A DNA stretch of 13,050 bases from Dehalococcoidia bacterium (lineage in GTDB: Bacteria > Chloroflexota > Dehalococcoidia > SAR202 > UBA11138): the NCBI GenBank assembly GCA_012270625.1, contig JAAXHZ010000315.1, forward strand, positions 1 to 13,050, in the 5' to 3' direction. The number at the start of each line of letters is the position of its first letter. Within the stretch, counting starts at the first letter, position 1. This document shows, one piece after another, positions 1 through 9,665 of the stretch. The notes beneath the pieces are model-generated. The model was not told where the DNA came from. It ran no database searches and saw only the letters and a list, made by a program, of their open reading frames with translations. The position numbers and the translations under genes are program-made.

Positions 1-1
1 C

Positions 2-430
2 ATCAGGGCCAGGCTTGTGGAGACCGTGACACAGCAGGCCGAGGGAGTGCGTCTTGAAGACGCAAGCATTGTCATTAGTGGCGGGCGAGGCCTCGGTGGA
101 CCGGAGCCTTTCGAAGAGCTGCGAAACCTGAGCCAGATCCTCGGTGGGGCATTGGGAGCCTCCAGGGCAGCCTGCGACGCGGGCTGGATAGACCACAGCC
201 ACCAGGTGGGACTTACTGGCAAGACTATCACCCCCGATCTGTACATCACGGTTGGCATCTCAGGCGCAAGCCAGCACATGGCCGGATGCTCGGCGTCCAA
301 GAACATTGTGGCCATTAACCGGGACGAGGACGCGAACATATTCAAGTCGGCCACGTACGGCGTAGTCGGCGACTGGAACAAGATTCTCCCCTCGTTCATC
401 GAGACAGTCAGAGAGTTGCGGGACAGTTAA
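2..430 (+). CDS. etfA: Electron transfer flavoprotein, alpha subunit (C-terminal part, cut by window edge)
   Basis: This is the FAD-binding C-terminal domain of the ETF alpha subunit, which with ETF beta carries electrons from flavin dehydrogenases to a membrane quinone oxidoreductase. The frame is open from base 2 (IRARLVETV...), so the gene starts left of the window; the GTG at 17 is internal. Visible family motifs, in order, are [30 protein letters not shown] with P-x-[28 protein letters not shown] and YGVVGDW. These line the FAD site in known ETF alpha structures (family knowledge). The domain runs to a normal C-terminus. etfB is not in view and may lie upstream. A 25-base gap leads to the next plus-strand gene, so co-transcription is likely. 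Assignment is near certain; the electron donor is unknown. Confidence 0.96.
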   Translation: MRARLVETVTQQAEGVRLEDASIVISGGRGLGGPEPFEELRNLSQILGGALGASRAACDAGWIDHSHQVGLTGKTITPDLYITVGISGASQHMAGCSASKNIVAINRDEDANIFKSATYGVVGDWNKILPSFIETVRELRDS

Positions 431-455
431 CTCTCTTAGTAGATGAGGTGTGTCG

Positions 456-896
456 ATGGAAGGCAACTTCCTCTTCGATATCGACCAAGTGATCCAGAAC
501 GTCTCGGAAGCGGAGGTGATGTCTGTATTCTTCCCGACGCTCCGGCGCGCGCTGATCGTGGATACCAGATCGAACGAGTCGGTCGGCCCGTTCGTTAGGC
601 TGATGCCGATGGCAAGGTCTCCCCAAGACAGGATGCGCTCGATCCGCAGGCTGCGACCGCAGTTTCCGAGGCCGGCCAACCTGACGCTCATACCGTGGCA
701 GCGATACGTGGACAGTCTGGTCGAGTCCGGGGTGTGGGACCAGATAGTGGAGCGGATCCGCCAGTCGGGCGATGAGGCCGCCGTGAGCGCGTGCAGCCAG
801 GCGCTCAGCGATCTGAGGCAGATGGAACGGGATGAGCTGGTGTCGGCGATAACTGGGCGCAACTATCACACGATCTGGCCAGCTGATTCTGAGTGA
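456..896 (+). CDS. Uncharacterised conserved-looking protein between etfA and an A-type fold protein
   Basis: I do not recognise this 146-residue protein. The ATG at 456 is preferred over the in-frame GTG at 450 because a GAGG (445-448) lies at a normal ribosome-binding distance from it. There is no signal peptide, membrane segment or clear metal motif. The middle (about residues 45-75) is arginine- and proline-rich (QDRMRSIRRLRPQFPRP), followed by a tryptophan-containing segment (LIPWQRYVDSLVESGVWD). The C-terminal third looks helical and charged. Third-position GC bias and tight packing (25 bases after etfA, 6 before the next gene) support a real gene. Position suggests a role alongside the electron-transfer flavoprotein or the A-type protein, but that is inference only. 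A small soluble adaptor or regulatory protein is possible. Confidence 0.8.
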   Translation: MEGNFLFDIDQVIQNVSEAEVMSVFFPTLRRALIVDTRSNESVGPFVRLMPMARSPQDRMRSIRRLRPQFPRPANLTLIPWQRYVDSLVESGVWDQIVERIRQSGDEAAVSACSQALSDLRQMERDELVSAITGRNYHTIWPADSE

Positions 897-902
897 GATT
901 GG

Positions 903-1187
903 ATGCTGACGGTTACCGGAGAGGCCAAGCGCGAGCTGAAGCGTATTCTCGAAGCCAGAAGGCTTGGAGCCGGACGGTGCCTGCGCCTCGCAATACCGCC
1001 AGCATGGCCTGGTCCGGGTGACTTCGGTATCGTGATCGACGACGAGAAGAGTGACGACATGAGCGTCACGCTCAGAGGTGTCAAGATACTGCTGCTGAAG
1101 CAGGACCTCGCTCCCCAGCTATCCACGTCGGTTTTGGACTACAAGGAGACTCCGCACGGGCAGGCGTTCACCCTAGACGTGTACTAG
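903..1187 (+). CDS. Small A-type (IscA/HesB-like) fold protein lacking the metal-binding cysteines
   Basis: This 94-residue protein resembles the A-type iron-sulfur carrier fold: MLTVTGEAKRELKRIL at the start, LRLAI at about 27-31, GPGDFGIVIDD in the middle, GVKILLL at about 60, then LDYKETPHGQAFTL. In IscA the same layout carries one cysteine in a SGCSG loop and a C-terminal C-G-C-G tail. Here the loop reads PGPGDFG, and the protein ends (DVY) before the tail would begin. The only cysteine, at residue 26, is not at a known ligand position. It is therefore unlikely to hold an iron-sulfur cluster as IscA does, even if the fold is kept. Cysteine-less members of this family are common in bacteria and poorly understood. 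It starts 6 bases after the previous stop, so the two are probably translated from one message. Confidence 0.75.
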   Translation: MLTVTGEAKRELKRILEARRLGAGRCLRLAIPPAWPGPGDFGIVIDDEKSDDMSVTLRGVKILLLKQDLAPQLSTSVLDYKETPHGQAFTLDVY

Positions 1188-1234
1188 GGGAGTGATGTCT
1201 CTCTTGTCGTGGCTCGACTCAGAGCAGGCGTGTA

Positions 1235-1894
1235 ATGTGTGCCCCGATATGTCCACTGTGCTCCAGCGCGCGCTGTCGCTACCTGTACAGGTCTGACGAC
1301 AGGCACGGAGTCAGGGTGTTCTGGGAGTGCGAAGAGTGTGACCTCGCGTTTGTCCCGCCGGAATTCCATCTTCCCGAGAGCGCTGAGATCGAACGATACC
1401 TCATGCACGAGAACGATCCATCAGACATCGGATATCGACGATTCTTGTCGCGGCTGTGGGATGTTCTGAAGCCTCGGCTTTCAAAAGGGTCCGCCGGCCT
1501 CGACTTCGGCTGCGGACCAGGTCCAGCGCTGGCCCAGATGATGCAAGAAGACGGATTTGAAGTCAGCCTGTACGATCCGTATTTCTTCCCGGATACGTCC
1601 TCACTGGATCGTCGGTACGATTTTGTCACGTGCACAGAGACGGCTGAGCACCTGCGCACGCCTTTTGCGACGTTCGAGCTGATCGGCTCTCTGCTCGCTC
1701 AGGGTGGGCAGCTCGGAGTTATGACCGGGATGTTGGAAGACAGATCCGGATTCGGGTCGTGGTACTATCAGAGAGACCCAACTCACATCGCGTTTTACAC
1801 CAAAAGAACGATGGAGTGGCTGGGTGAGGCGATGGGATGGGATGTCGAGTTTCCGGCGTCCAACGTGACCATATTTCACAAGATTATCTTATAG
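1235..1894 (+). CDS. Zinc-ribbon class I SAM-dependent methyltransferase
   Basis: A 219-residue protein with two domains. The N-terminus is a zinc ribbon: C6-P-L-C9 and C32-E-E-C35. A linker with HENDPSDIGYRRFL (58-71) follows, then a Rossmann methyltransferase domain with motif I LDFGCGPGPAL at 89-99, an acidic motif II region (LYDPYFFPD) and YDFVTCTETAEHL. The segment QRDPTHIAFY near the C-terminus is typical of this zinc-ribbon methyltransferase group (family knowledge). The methyl acceptor cannot be read from sequence. The ATG at 1235 is the only plausible start: an in-frame TGA lies at 1193-1195, with no ATG, GTG or TTG between. Its ribosome-binding site (AGCAGG) is weak. It sits 47 bases after the A-type gene and before the WD40 gene, in the same direction. 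Confidence 0.9.
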   Translation: MCAPICPLCSSARCRYLYRSDDRHGVRVFWECEECDLAFVPPEFHLPESAEIERYLMHENDPSDIGYRRFLSRLWDVLKPRLSKGSAGLDFGCGPGPALAQMMQEDGFEVSLYDPYFFPDTSSLDRRYDFVTCTETAEHLRTPFATFELIGSLLAQGGQLGVMTGMLEDRSGFGSWYYQRDPTHIAFYTKRTMEWLGEAMGWDVEFPASNVTIFHKIIL

Positions 1895-1924
1895 GGTTGA
1901 GCCGTGCGTTCTGGGAGGGAAGAG

Positions 1925-2806
1925 TTGGAATTGGAGCTGATAGCGAAATTCAAGGCGCATCCACGCCACGCGCAGGCCGTCGCGTTTGCGCCGGGCGGAG
2001 ACGAAGTCGTGACCACTGGGATGGATGCGCTGGCCCAGGTGTGGTCCGTGCCCGGATTCGATTTAGTCCGAACTTTCTCAGGGCATGAAAAGAGTGTCAA
2101 CAGCGCCGCCATAGCGCCTGACGGTAAGAGTGTGATCACAGGATCTACGGACAGGACCGCGATCGTCTGGGACTGGGAAACAGGGGAGCAGGTGGTCAGG
2201 CTACCGGGGCATAGAAACACTCTGGCGGCGTCGGCCTTTTCCCCATCGGGAGATCTGGCAGTTACCGCGTCGTACGATGGTCGTATCGGATTCTGGCCCT
2301 ATGGCAGCGAGTCCCTGGAGATCGTCGTATCCCACCCCAGAAACGTCGGCTGTGTCAGCTTCGCTTCGAGCGGCGCGGAATTGGCGACTTCCGGCATCGG
2401 CAACCTGGTCAAGATATGGGATGTCGAATCGCGGAACGTTGTCCGTGAGATCGAGGCGCCGGGACAGGCGGCGACCGGATGCCTGTTCATGCCTGGAGGC
2501 CAGCTTCTCTGTTGGACCTACGAGGGGCATCTTGTCGTGCTCTCGCCGGAGAGTTACGAGAACGTAACTTCGGGCCAAATGGAGGGAGGCGGCCCCAACT
2601 CAGTTGCGACTGTGCCAGACACCGGCCTGTTGATGTGCTCTGTCGCGGGCGGCGTTCGGATGTTGGACTCGGATACACTGGAAACGGTAGCTGCCGCTGA
2701 AACGGGCATCAAGGGTATGTATGGAGTCGCGGCGTCTCCTGATGGGTCAAAGGTCGCGGCGGTCAGCGCGGACGGTAGGCTCCGAGTCTGGGGCATCGCA
2801 ACATAG
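1925..2806 (+). CDS. WD40 repeat seven-bladed beta-propeller protein
   Basis: A 293-residue protein made almost wholly of WD40 repeats, the right length for a single seven-bladed propeller. Blades are seen as repeated units ending in W or related residues: ALAQVWSV, TAIVWDW, RIGFWPY, LVKIWDV, then degenerate blades (YEGHLVVL, GGVRML) and RLRVWGI at the end. Classical GH and SD/PDG turns appear (SGHEKSVNSAAIAPDGK, PGHRNTLAASAFSPSG). There is no signal peptide, kinase or other fused domain, so it is likely a cytoplasmic scaffold; the partner is unknown. I prefer the TTG at 1925 because GGGAGGGA (1913-1920) lies just upstream. The in-frame GTG at 1904 would add seven residues and would place that sequence inside the gene. 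It ends 14 bases before the convergent deacylase gene. Confidence 0.92.
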   Translation: MELELIAKFKAHPRHAQAVAFAPGGDEVVTTGMDALAQVWSVPGFDLVRTFSGHEKSVNSAAIAPDGKSVITGSTDRTAIVWDWETGEQVVRLPGHRNTLAASAFSPSGDLAVTASYDGRIGFWPYGSESLEIVVSHPRNVGCVSFASSGAELATSGIGNLVKIWDVESRNVVREIEAPGQAATGCLFMPGGQLLCWTYEGHLVVLSPESYENVTSGQMEGGGPNSVATVPDTGLLMCSVAGGVRMLDSDTLETVAAAETGIKGMYGVAASPDGSKVAAVSADGRLRVWGIAT

Positions 2807-2820
2807 TGCGATCCGAAGGT

Positions 2821-3591
2821 TCAGCGTAATCTCTCGACCAGTTGGGGCAACACCGTGCCCGTTGGTCCACGGAGGACCACATCGGCCACTGAGGATAGGG
2901 GTGTCGGATTAGGGTTGGCCTCGATGACGTATCCACCCCTCTGGGAGACGGCTTGGGGGAACGCCGCCGCGGGATACACGGTGGCAGACGTGCCGCAGAC
3001 TATCATGCCGTCGCAGAGATCGGTCACGGTGAAGCATGCTTCGATTACGCTCGGCGGGATCGGTTCGCCGAACATCACGGTGTCGCCCTTTACAAGGCCG
3101 CCGCACTCCGGACATTCGGGTGGCAGGCGCTGATAGTCAAACGCTTCCCTAAGCCATCGGGACTCGCATCCGATGCATCTGACCTTAGTGCGGTTGCCGT
3201 GAATCTCGATCAGACGAGTCGATCCGGCTCGCACATGCAGGTTGTCCACGTTCTGGGTAATGGTCATCTTGAGAAAGCCCATTCGCTCAAGGTCAACCAG
3301 CGCGGTGTGCCCCGCGTTCGGTTCAGCGGCATCGATCGCGGCTCGAAATTCAGTACGCGCCGGGTCTGAGTCAGGATCGAGCTGGTTCTGCCACCATCCG
3401 ACCGGATCGCGGAGCAGGTCCTGGTACCCGTTCCAGCTCGGTTCGCCAATCCGGGTCCACAGTCCGCCTGTGCCTCTGAACGTGGGTATCCCGCTCTCAG
3501 CAGACAGTCCGGCGCCGACAAGAGCCACCAGATAAGATGAGTCCTTGATGACATTGGCCGCAGCTTCAAGAGCCATCTCGTCAGTGTTCAA
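2821..3591 (-). CDS. SIR2-family NAD-dependent protein deacylase (CobB-like sirtuin)
   Basis: A 256-residue sirtuin that would remove acyl groups from lysines while consuming NAD+. Motifs: GAGLSAESGIPTFRG (26-40) binds NAD; TQNVDNLH (112-119); catalytic H131 in the E-I-HGN motif; a four-cysteine zinc site C139-x2-C142 and C160-x2-C163; FGEPIP (174-179); CGTSATVYPAA (199-209). The small-domain region after GLW reads TRIGEPSWNGYQ and does not show the tyrosine and arginine pair of the desuccinylase class, so acyl preference is open. The start is taken as TTG at 3591 because GGAGG precedes it at normal distance; the ATG at 3576 has a poorer site. It lies 24 bases downstream of recF on the same strand, so the two are probably co-transcribed. 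It converges with the WD40 gene. Confidence 0.93.
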   Translation of the reverse strand: MNTDEMALEAAANVIKDSSYLVALVGAGLSAESGIPTFRGTGGLWTRIGEPSWNGYQDLLRDPVGWWQNQLDPDSDPARTEFRAAIDAAEPNAGHTALVDLERMGFLKMTITQNVDNLHVRAGSTRLIEIHGNRTKVRCIGCESRWLREAFDYQRLPPECPECGGLVKGDTVMFGEPIPPSVIEACFTVTDLCDGMIVCGTSATVYPAAAFPQAVSQRGGYVIEANPNPTPLSSVADVVLRGPTGTVLPQLVERLR

Positions 3592-3615
3592 CGCTGTGCC
3601 TCCGCTCTTTCGGCT

Positions 3616-4803
3616 TCATATGGCAGCGGCGAGTTTCCCGGAATCGACGTACATTCTGCGCCCCCGTTCGATTCTAAGCTGATCCGCAAGTCCCGGCTCT
3701 GCCGTTGTAATAATCACCTGTTCATATCTGGAGGTAAATTCTAGGACATGGCGCTGGCGGTCGGGATCCAGCTCCGACATTACGTCATCGAGCAGTATCA
3801 CGGGCTGATCGCCAATTGACTCGGAGATCAACCGCGCCTCGGCTAGCTTCAAGGCCAGAATAACCGTCCTGGCCTGACCTCGCGAGGCAAACCCGGCAAC
3901 ATCCAGTTCGCCAATCGATGCCGACAGGTCGTCGCGGTGAGGTCCGACAAGACTGTGTCCAGCGGCAATCTCCCTCGAAGCGCGGCCACGGATGTCCGCC
4001 AGAATAGCGCTTGCGATGTCTCTCGCGCATCGAACAGGGCCTATCTCAGCAGAGGGCAGGTAAGTAAGTGACAGTGGTCCATCCGAGCGGCTCAAATCGC
4101 CATGCGCCTGGTGGGCGAACTCGTTCAACCTGTCGAGAGCCCTCAGGCGCTCTGACACGATACGACCGGCGCCAACTGCAAAGCGTATGTCCCAGAACTC
4201 GAGCTCCGACTGGCTGGACTTACCGTCTCGGATTGCTCTCAGCAGGTGATTGCGCTGTCGCAGTACCCTGCCGTACTCCTGCCAGTCCGCAAGGTAGGTG
4301 TGGCTTAGCTGAGAGATCAGCATGTCCAAAAAACGCCGGCGCAGCTGCGGCGGACCGCTGGTCATATCGACATCTTCTGGTGTGAACAGTACAGACTTCA
4401 ACACGCCGACGAAGTCGTTGGAGCGGCGACGCACTCCGTTCACCTGGAGTGTCTTCTGTGCGCGGGTCGGTCTAGGTATAGAGTCGCTGTTCGCTACCAG
4501 CGAGGGTGGCTTCGAGACCGCTCCGGTCAAGTCCATCTGGAGACGGACTTGACCCGCCGCCCTATTCACCGTGCCGGACACCTGCGCGTGGACAGGAAAC
4601 TGGCTGAGAGACGCGGTGTTGATGAGCTCCGCGTCACTTGAGGTTCTGGTCGATCGGGCGACGGACAGCATGTGGATTGCCTCGATCAAGTTTGACTTGC
4701 CATGGCCGTTTTGACCCTGGATCAGGGTGATTCCCGGATCGAGACGCAGATCTACTGTGGAGTAGTTGCGGAAGTTGGTGAGGTTGATCTGGCGGACGCG
4801 GAT
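3616..4803 (-). CDS. recF: DNA replication and repair protein RecF (apparent ATC start)
   Basis: RecF is an SMC/Rad50-like ATPase that helps load RecA at single-stranded gaps. The frame from 4803 encodes I/M-RVRQINLTNFRNYSTVDL, the normal RecF N-terminus. Walker A GQNGHGKS is at 30-37, the signature region ASRGQARTVILALKLAE at about 306-322, GPHRDDL at about 287-293 and Walker B ILLDDVMSELD at about 336-346; total about 395 residues. No ATG, GTG or TTG exists between the in-frame stop (4821-4819) and Walker A. The ATC at 4803-4801 aligns with Met1 of Bacillus RecF and has GAGAGG about 7 bases upstream. The next TTG (4689) lies past Walker A and would destroy the ATPase. Either ATC is used, the CTG at 4818 is used, or a start codon was mutated or misread. 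The SIR2 gene follows 24 bases downstream. Confidence 0.9.
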   Translation of the reverse strand: MRVRQINLTNFRNYSTVDLRLDPGITLIQGQNGHGKSNLIEAIHMLSVARSTRTSSDAELINTASLSQFPVHAQVSGTVNRAAGQVRLQMDLTGAVSKPPSLVANSDSIPRPTRAQKTLQVNGVRRRSNDFVGVLKSVLFTPEDVDMTSGPPQLRRRFLDMLISQLSHTYLADWQEYGRVLRQRNHLLRAIRDGKSSQSELEFWDIRFAVGAGRIVSERLRALDRLNEFAHQAHGDLSRSDGPLSLTYLPSAEIGPVRCARDIASAILADIRGRASREIAAGHSLVGPHRDDLSASIGELDVAGFASRGQARTVILALKLAEARLISESIGDQPVILLDDVMSELDPDRQRHVLEFTSRYEQVIITTAEPGLADQLRIERGRRMYVDSGKLAAAI

Positions 4804-4836
4804 ATGACTGCCTCTCAGTCATGGGGTGCCATTTGG

Positions 4837-4891
4837 ATTCTAACACAGGCCAGCGGCTGGTTTGGTTAGACCACTGAAGCCGTGTTAGAGT
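4837..4891. promoter_or_regulatory. Divergent recF / cofD promoter region with inverted repeat
   Basis: The gap between recF and cofD holds a perfect 8-base inverted repeat: TCTAACAC at 4839-4846 and GTGTTAGA at 4882-4889. Each arm overlaps a candidate -10 element read outward. For cofD this is TAGAGT at 4886-4891 with an upstream TG (extended -10) and TTGGTT at 4862-4867, spacer 18. For recF it is TAGAAT on the minus strand at 4842-4837, with no clear -35. Predicted leaders are about 50 bases for cofD and about 25 for recF. The arms may be simply two similar promoters facing apart, or an operator for a dimeric regulator. The promoter match is moderate. Confidence 0.35.
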
Positions 4892-4949
4892 ATCGTTGCT
4901 TTTCGGTCAGCATACCCGGCCTGCGGGGATCATAGGAGGATGTTACTCG

Positions 4950-5891
4950 ATGCAAGTTCTGGCGCTTGCGGGTGGAGTCGGAGGTGCGAAGCTGTGCCTC
5001 GGCTTAGCCAGAATTCTCGATCCCTGCGACCTTCAGATAGTCGTCAACACAGGAGACGACGAAGAGTTCTACGGGCTTCATATCTCACCTGACCTGGACA
5101 CGGTGATGTACACGCTGGCCGGTCTTTCGAACCCCGATACAGGGTGGGGAATCGCGGGTGAGACGTTTGCCACACTAGAGTCCCTGAGCAGACTTGGAGA
5201 AGACACGTGGTTTGGCCTGGGCGACCGCGACATGGCTACTCACATCGTGAGAACCAACCTGCTGAGACAGGGGAGAACGCTTTCTGAAGTCACGATGAAG
5301 CTGTGCCATGCACTCGGCGTAGATCACCCAATTGCGCCGATGAGCGACGATAGGGTGCGAACGAAGGTTGTAACCGACATCGGAACGCTGGCGTTTCAGA
5401 CCTACTTCGTGAAGCATGGGTGCGAGCCGGTCGTCCGTGACCTCATGTTTGACGGCGCGGAGGGCGCGTCCATGTCTGAGGCGTTCAGCAGCGCGTTGGG
5501 CAATGCTAAGGCGCTCATATTTTGTCCATCGAACCCAATGCTGAGCATCGCGCCGATTCTGGCGGTGCCAGGTGTCGAATCCGCGATGGAGGGTTTCGAC
5601 GGCGTTAGAGTTGCCGTCAGCCCGATCGTTGGAGGCAAGGCGATAAGAGGACCTGCGGCGAAATTGCTGGATGAACTTGGTGAGAACGTTTCGTGTGTTG
5701 GAGTTGCCCGGCGATATTCGGGACTGTGCGACGTGTTCGTTCTCGACGAGTCGGACCAGCAACACACGCCCGCCATAAGATCGCTGGGAATGGAGCCGGT
5801 CGTTCTTGACACAATCATGAACAGCGACCAGGACAAGGTGGCGCTCGCTCGCAGCGTTCTGAGCACAGTGGGCGTGGCGCATGCCCGATAG
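4950..5891 (+). CDS. cofD: 2-phospho-L-lactate transferase CofD (coenzyme F420 biosynthesis)
   Basis: CofD joins the phospholactyl-type group of a guanylylated donor to the deazaflavin Fo, giving F420-0 or its dehydro form. The 313-residue protein starts MQVLALAGGVGGAKL, the family's nucleotide-binding N-terminus. NTGDDEEFYGLHISPDLDTVMYTLAGL follows within the first 60 residues; this NTGDD/SPDLDT block binds metal and donor in known CofD structures. SNPMLSIAPILAVPG and VSPIVGGKAIRGPAAK are further family blocks. ATG 4950 is chosen because AGGAGG (4934-4939) precedes it and because it matches the family start; the frame is open to 4896, but that adds a non-homologous extension. The end overlaps cofC by 11 bases, implying translational coupling. 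Confidence 0.96.
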   Translation: MQVLALAGGVGGAKLCLGLARILDPCDLQIVVNTGDDEEFYGLHISPDLDTVMYTLAGLSNPDTGWGIAGETFATLESLSRLGEDTWFGLGDRDMATHIVRTNLLRQGRTLSEVTMKLCHALGVDHPIAPMSDDRVRTKVVTDIGTLAFQTYFVKHGCEPVVRDLMFDGAEGASMSEAFSSALGNAKALIFCPSNPMLSIAPILAVPGVESAMEGFDGVRVAVSPIVGGKAIRGPAAKLLDELGENVSCVGVARRYSGLCDVFVLDESDQQHTPAIRSLGMEPVVLDTIMNSDQDKVALARSVLSTVGVAHAR

Positions 5892-6521
5892 AGCGCGGAT
5901 CACGGCTGTAGTGCCTATGAAGCCGCTTATCGAATCCAAGACGAGACTCGGCGGTCATCTCAGTGATAACGAGCGTGTCGAACTGAGCGCGGCAATGCTG
6001 AAGTCCGTGTTGGCGGCACTTCGAGATTCCAAGGTGTCCGCGACGATGGTAGTCGGAGGCGACCAACGTGTCCAGACAATAGCGTCGGACTCAGGCGCGC
6101 GCTGGAAGCCCGACCAATTCATGGACCTGAACCTGACAGTGTCCCAAGAGTTCGAGTGTGTCTGGCGCTCGGGTCATATCGCAGCTTACCTGCCGGGTGA
6201 CCTTCCACTCATTACGGTCTCGGACGTCGATGACATGATCGAGTTCGCCGCAGGCGCACAGGCAGTAACGATCTGTCCCGCTTACGACGGGGGAACCAAC
6301 GGGTTGGTCGTGCCCTGGAGTCGAGGCTTCTCTCCACAACTGGGACATCGCAGCTATGCGGCCCATCGCGAGTTGGCGGCGCAGCTTGGCATTGAAGCGA
6401 GAGAATTCTGGTCGCCAAGATTCGAGCTGGACGTTGATACGATTGAGGATCTGTGCCGCTGTCTCGACAGATCGCCGTCACACATGCAGAGCCTTATGAA
6501 AGCCGGCGGAGTCTTTTACAG

Positions 6522-6525
<4 letters not shown>
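5881..6525 (+). CDS. cofC: Phospholactate/phosphoenolpyruvate guanylyltransferase CofC (FbiD-like)
   Basis: CofC activates 2-phospholactate, phosphoenolpyruvate or a related acid with GTP, giving the donor used by CofD. The 214-residue protein has the nucleotidyltransferase start TAVVPMKPLIESKTRLGGHL (about 8-27), in which the lysines and arginine contact GTP. LPGDLPLIT (about 104-112) holds the metal-binding aspartate, followed by CPAYDGGTNGLVVPW (about 131-145) and FELDVDTIEDL near the C-terminus. Length is normal for the family. ATG 5881 lies inside the last codons of cofD (11-base overlap), and the next gene begins on its stop codon. The substrate acid cannot be told from sequence alone. 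The other F420 genes (cofG/cofH or fbiC, and cofE) are not in this window. Confidence 0.94.
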
Positions 6526-9497
<2,972 letters not shown>

Positions 9498-9537
9498 TCA
9501 GCAGACGGTGCGTATGACTACAAGGTAGTGTCCGCCT

Positions 9538-9592
9538 CAGTTGGATTTTAAGCGAATTTTTGGTCACTTGCTGGACGGAAATTTTCCAACTG
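9538..9592. repeat. Inverted repeat in the ligA / cysteine synthase intergenic region
   Basis: A perfect 8-base inverted repeat: CAGTTGGA at 9538-9545 and TCCAACTG at 9585-9592, 39 bases apart. The DNA between and around the arms is AT-rich compared with the flanks, including GGAAATTTTCC just before the right arm. The right arm lies immediately upstream of a candidate -10 for the cysteine synthase gene; the left arm touches a candidate ligA -10 (TAAAAT on the minus strand, 9550-9545). This would suit an operator bound by a dimer at two half sites, or be chance. The arms are too far apart for a typical terminator. Confidence 0.4.
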
Positions 9593-9600
9593 GATATACT
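9572..9600 (+). promoter_or_regulatory. Candidate sigma70-type promoter for the cysteine synthase gene
   Basis: TGGACG (9572-9577) and TATACT (9595-9600) are separated by 17 bases. They match the TTGACA and TATAAT consensus at 4 of 6 and 5 of 6 positions. Transcription would start near 9607, leaving a leader of about 59 bases. No riboswitch-like structure is evident in that leader. Confidence 0.45.
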
Positions 9601-9665
9601 TCGATACGGCCTTGATCGTACCTTGTGGCGATTGAGGACCCATCTGCGAATTGAGAGGTATCACT

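Noticed and set aside
260..862. A 200-residue minus-strand frame across etfA and its neighbour
   Set aside because: It crosses two plus-strand genes, one certain, and encodes a low-quality Arg/Ser-rich sequence.
4634..4846. A 70-residue minus-strand frame starting at ATG 4846, upstream of the recF start
   Set aside because: It overlaps the RecF N-terminal coding region in another frame; the RecF frame carries Walker A and the conserved N-terminus.
6453..6521. An upstream GTG start for the LLM oxidoreductase
   Set aside because: It lies inside cofC, adds 23 non-family residues, and the GTG at 6522 gives the standard VKFGILLP start.
9538..9592. A Rho-independent terminator in the ligA / cysteine synthase gap
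   Set aside because: The inverted arms are 39 bases apart, the gap is between divergent genes, and no T-run follows the right arm.
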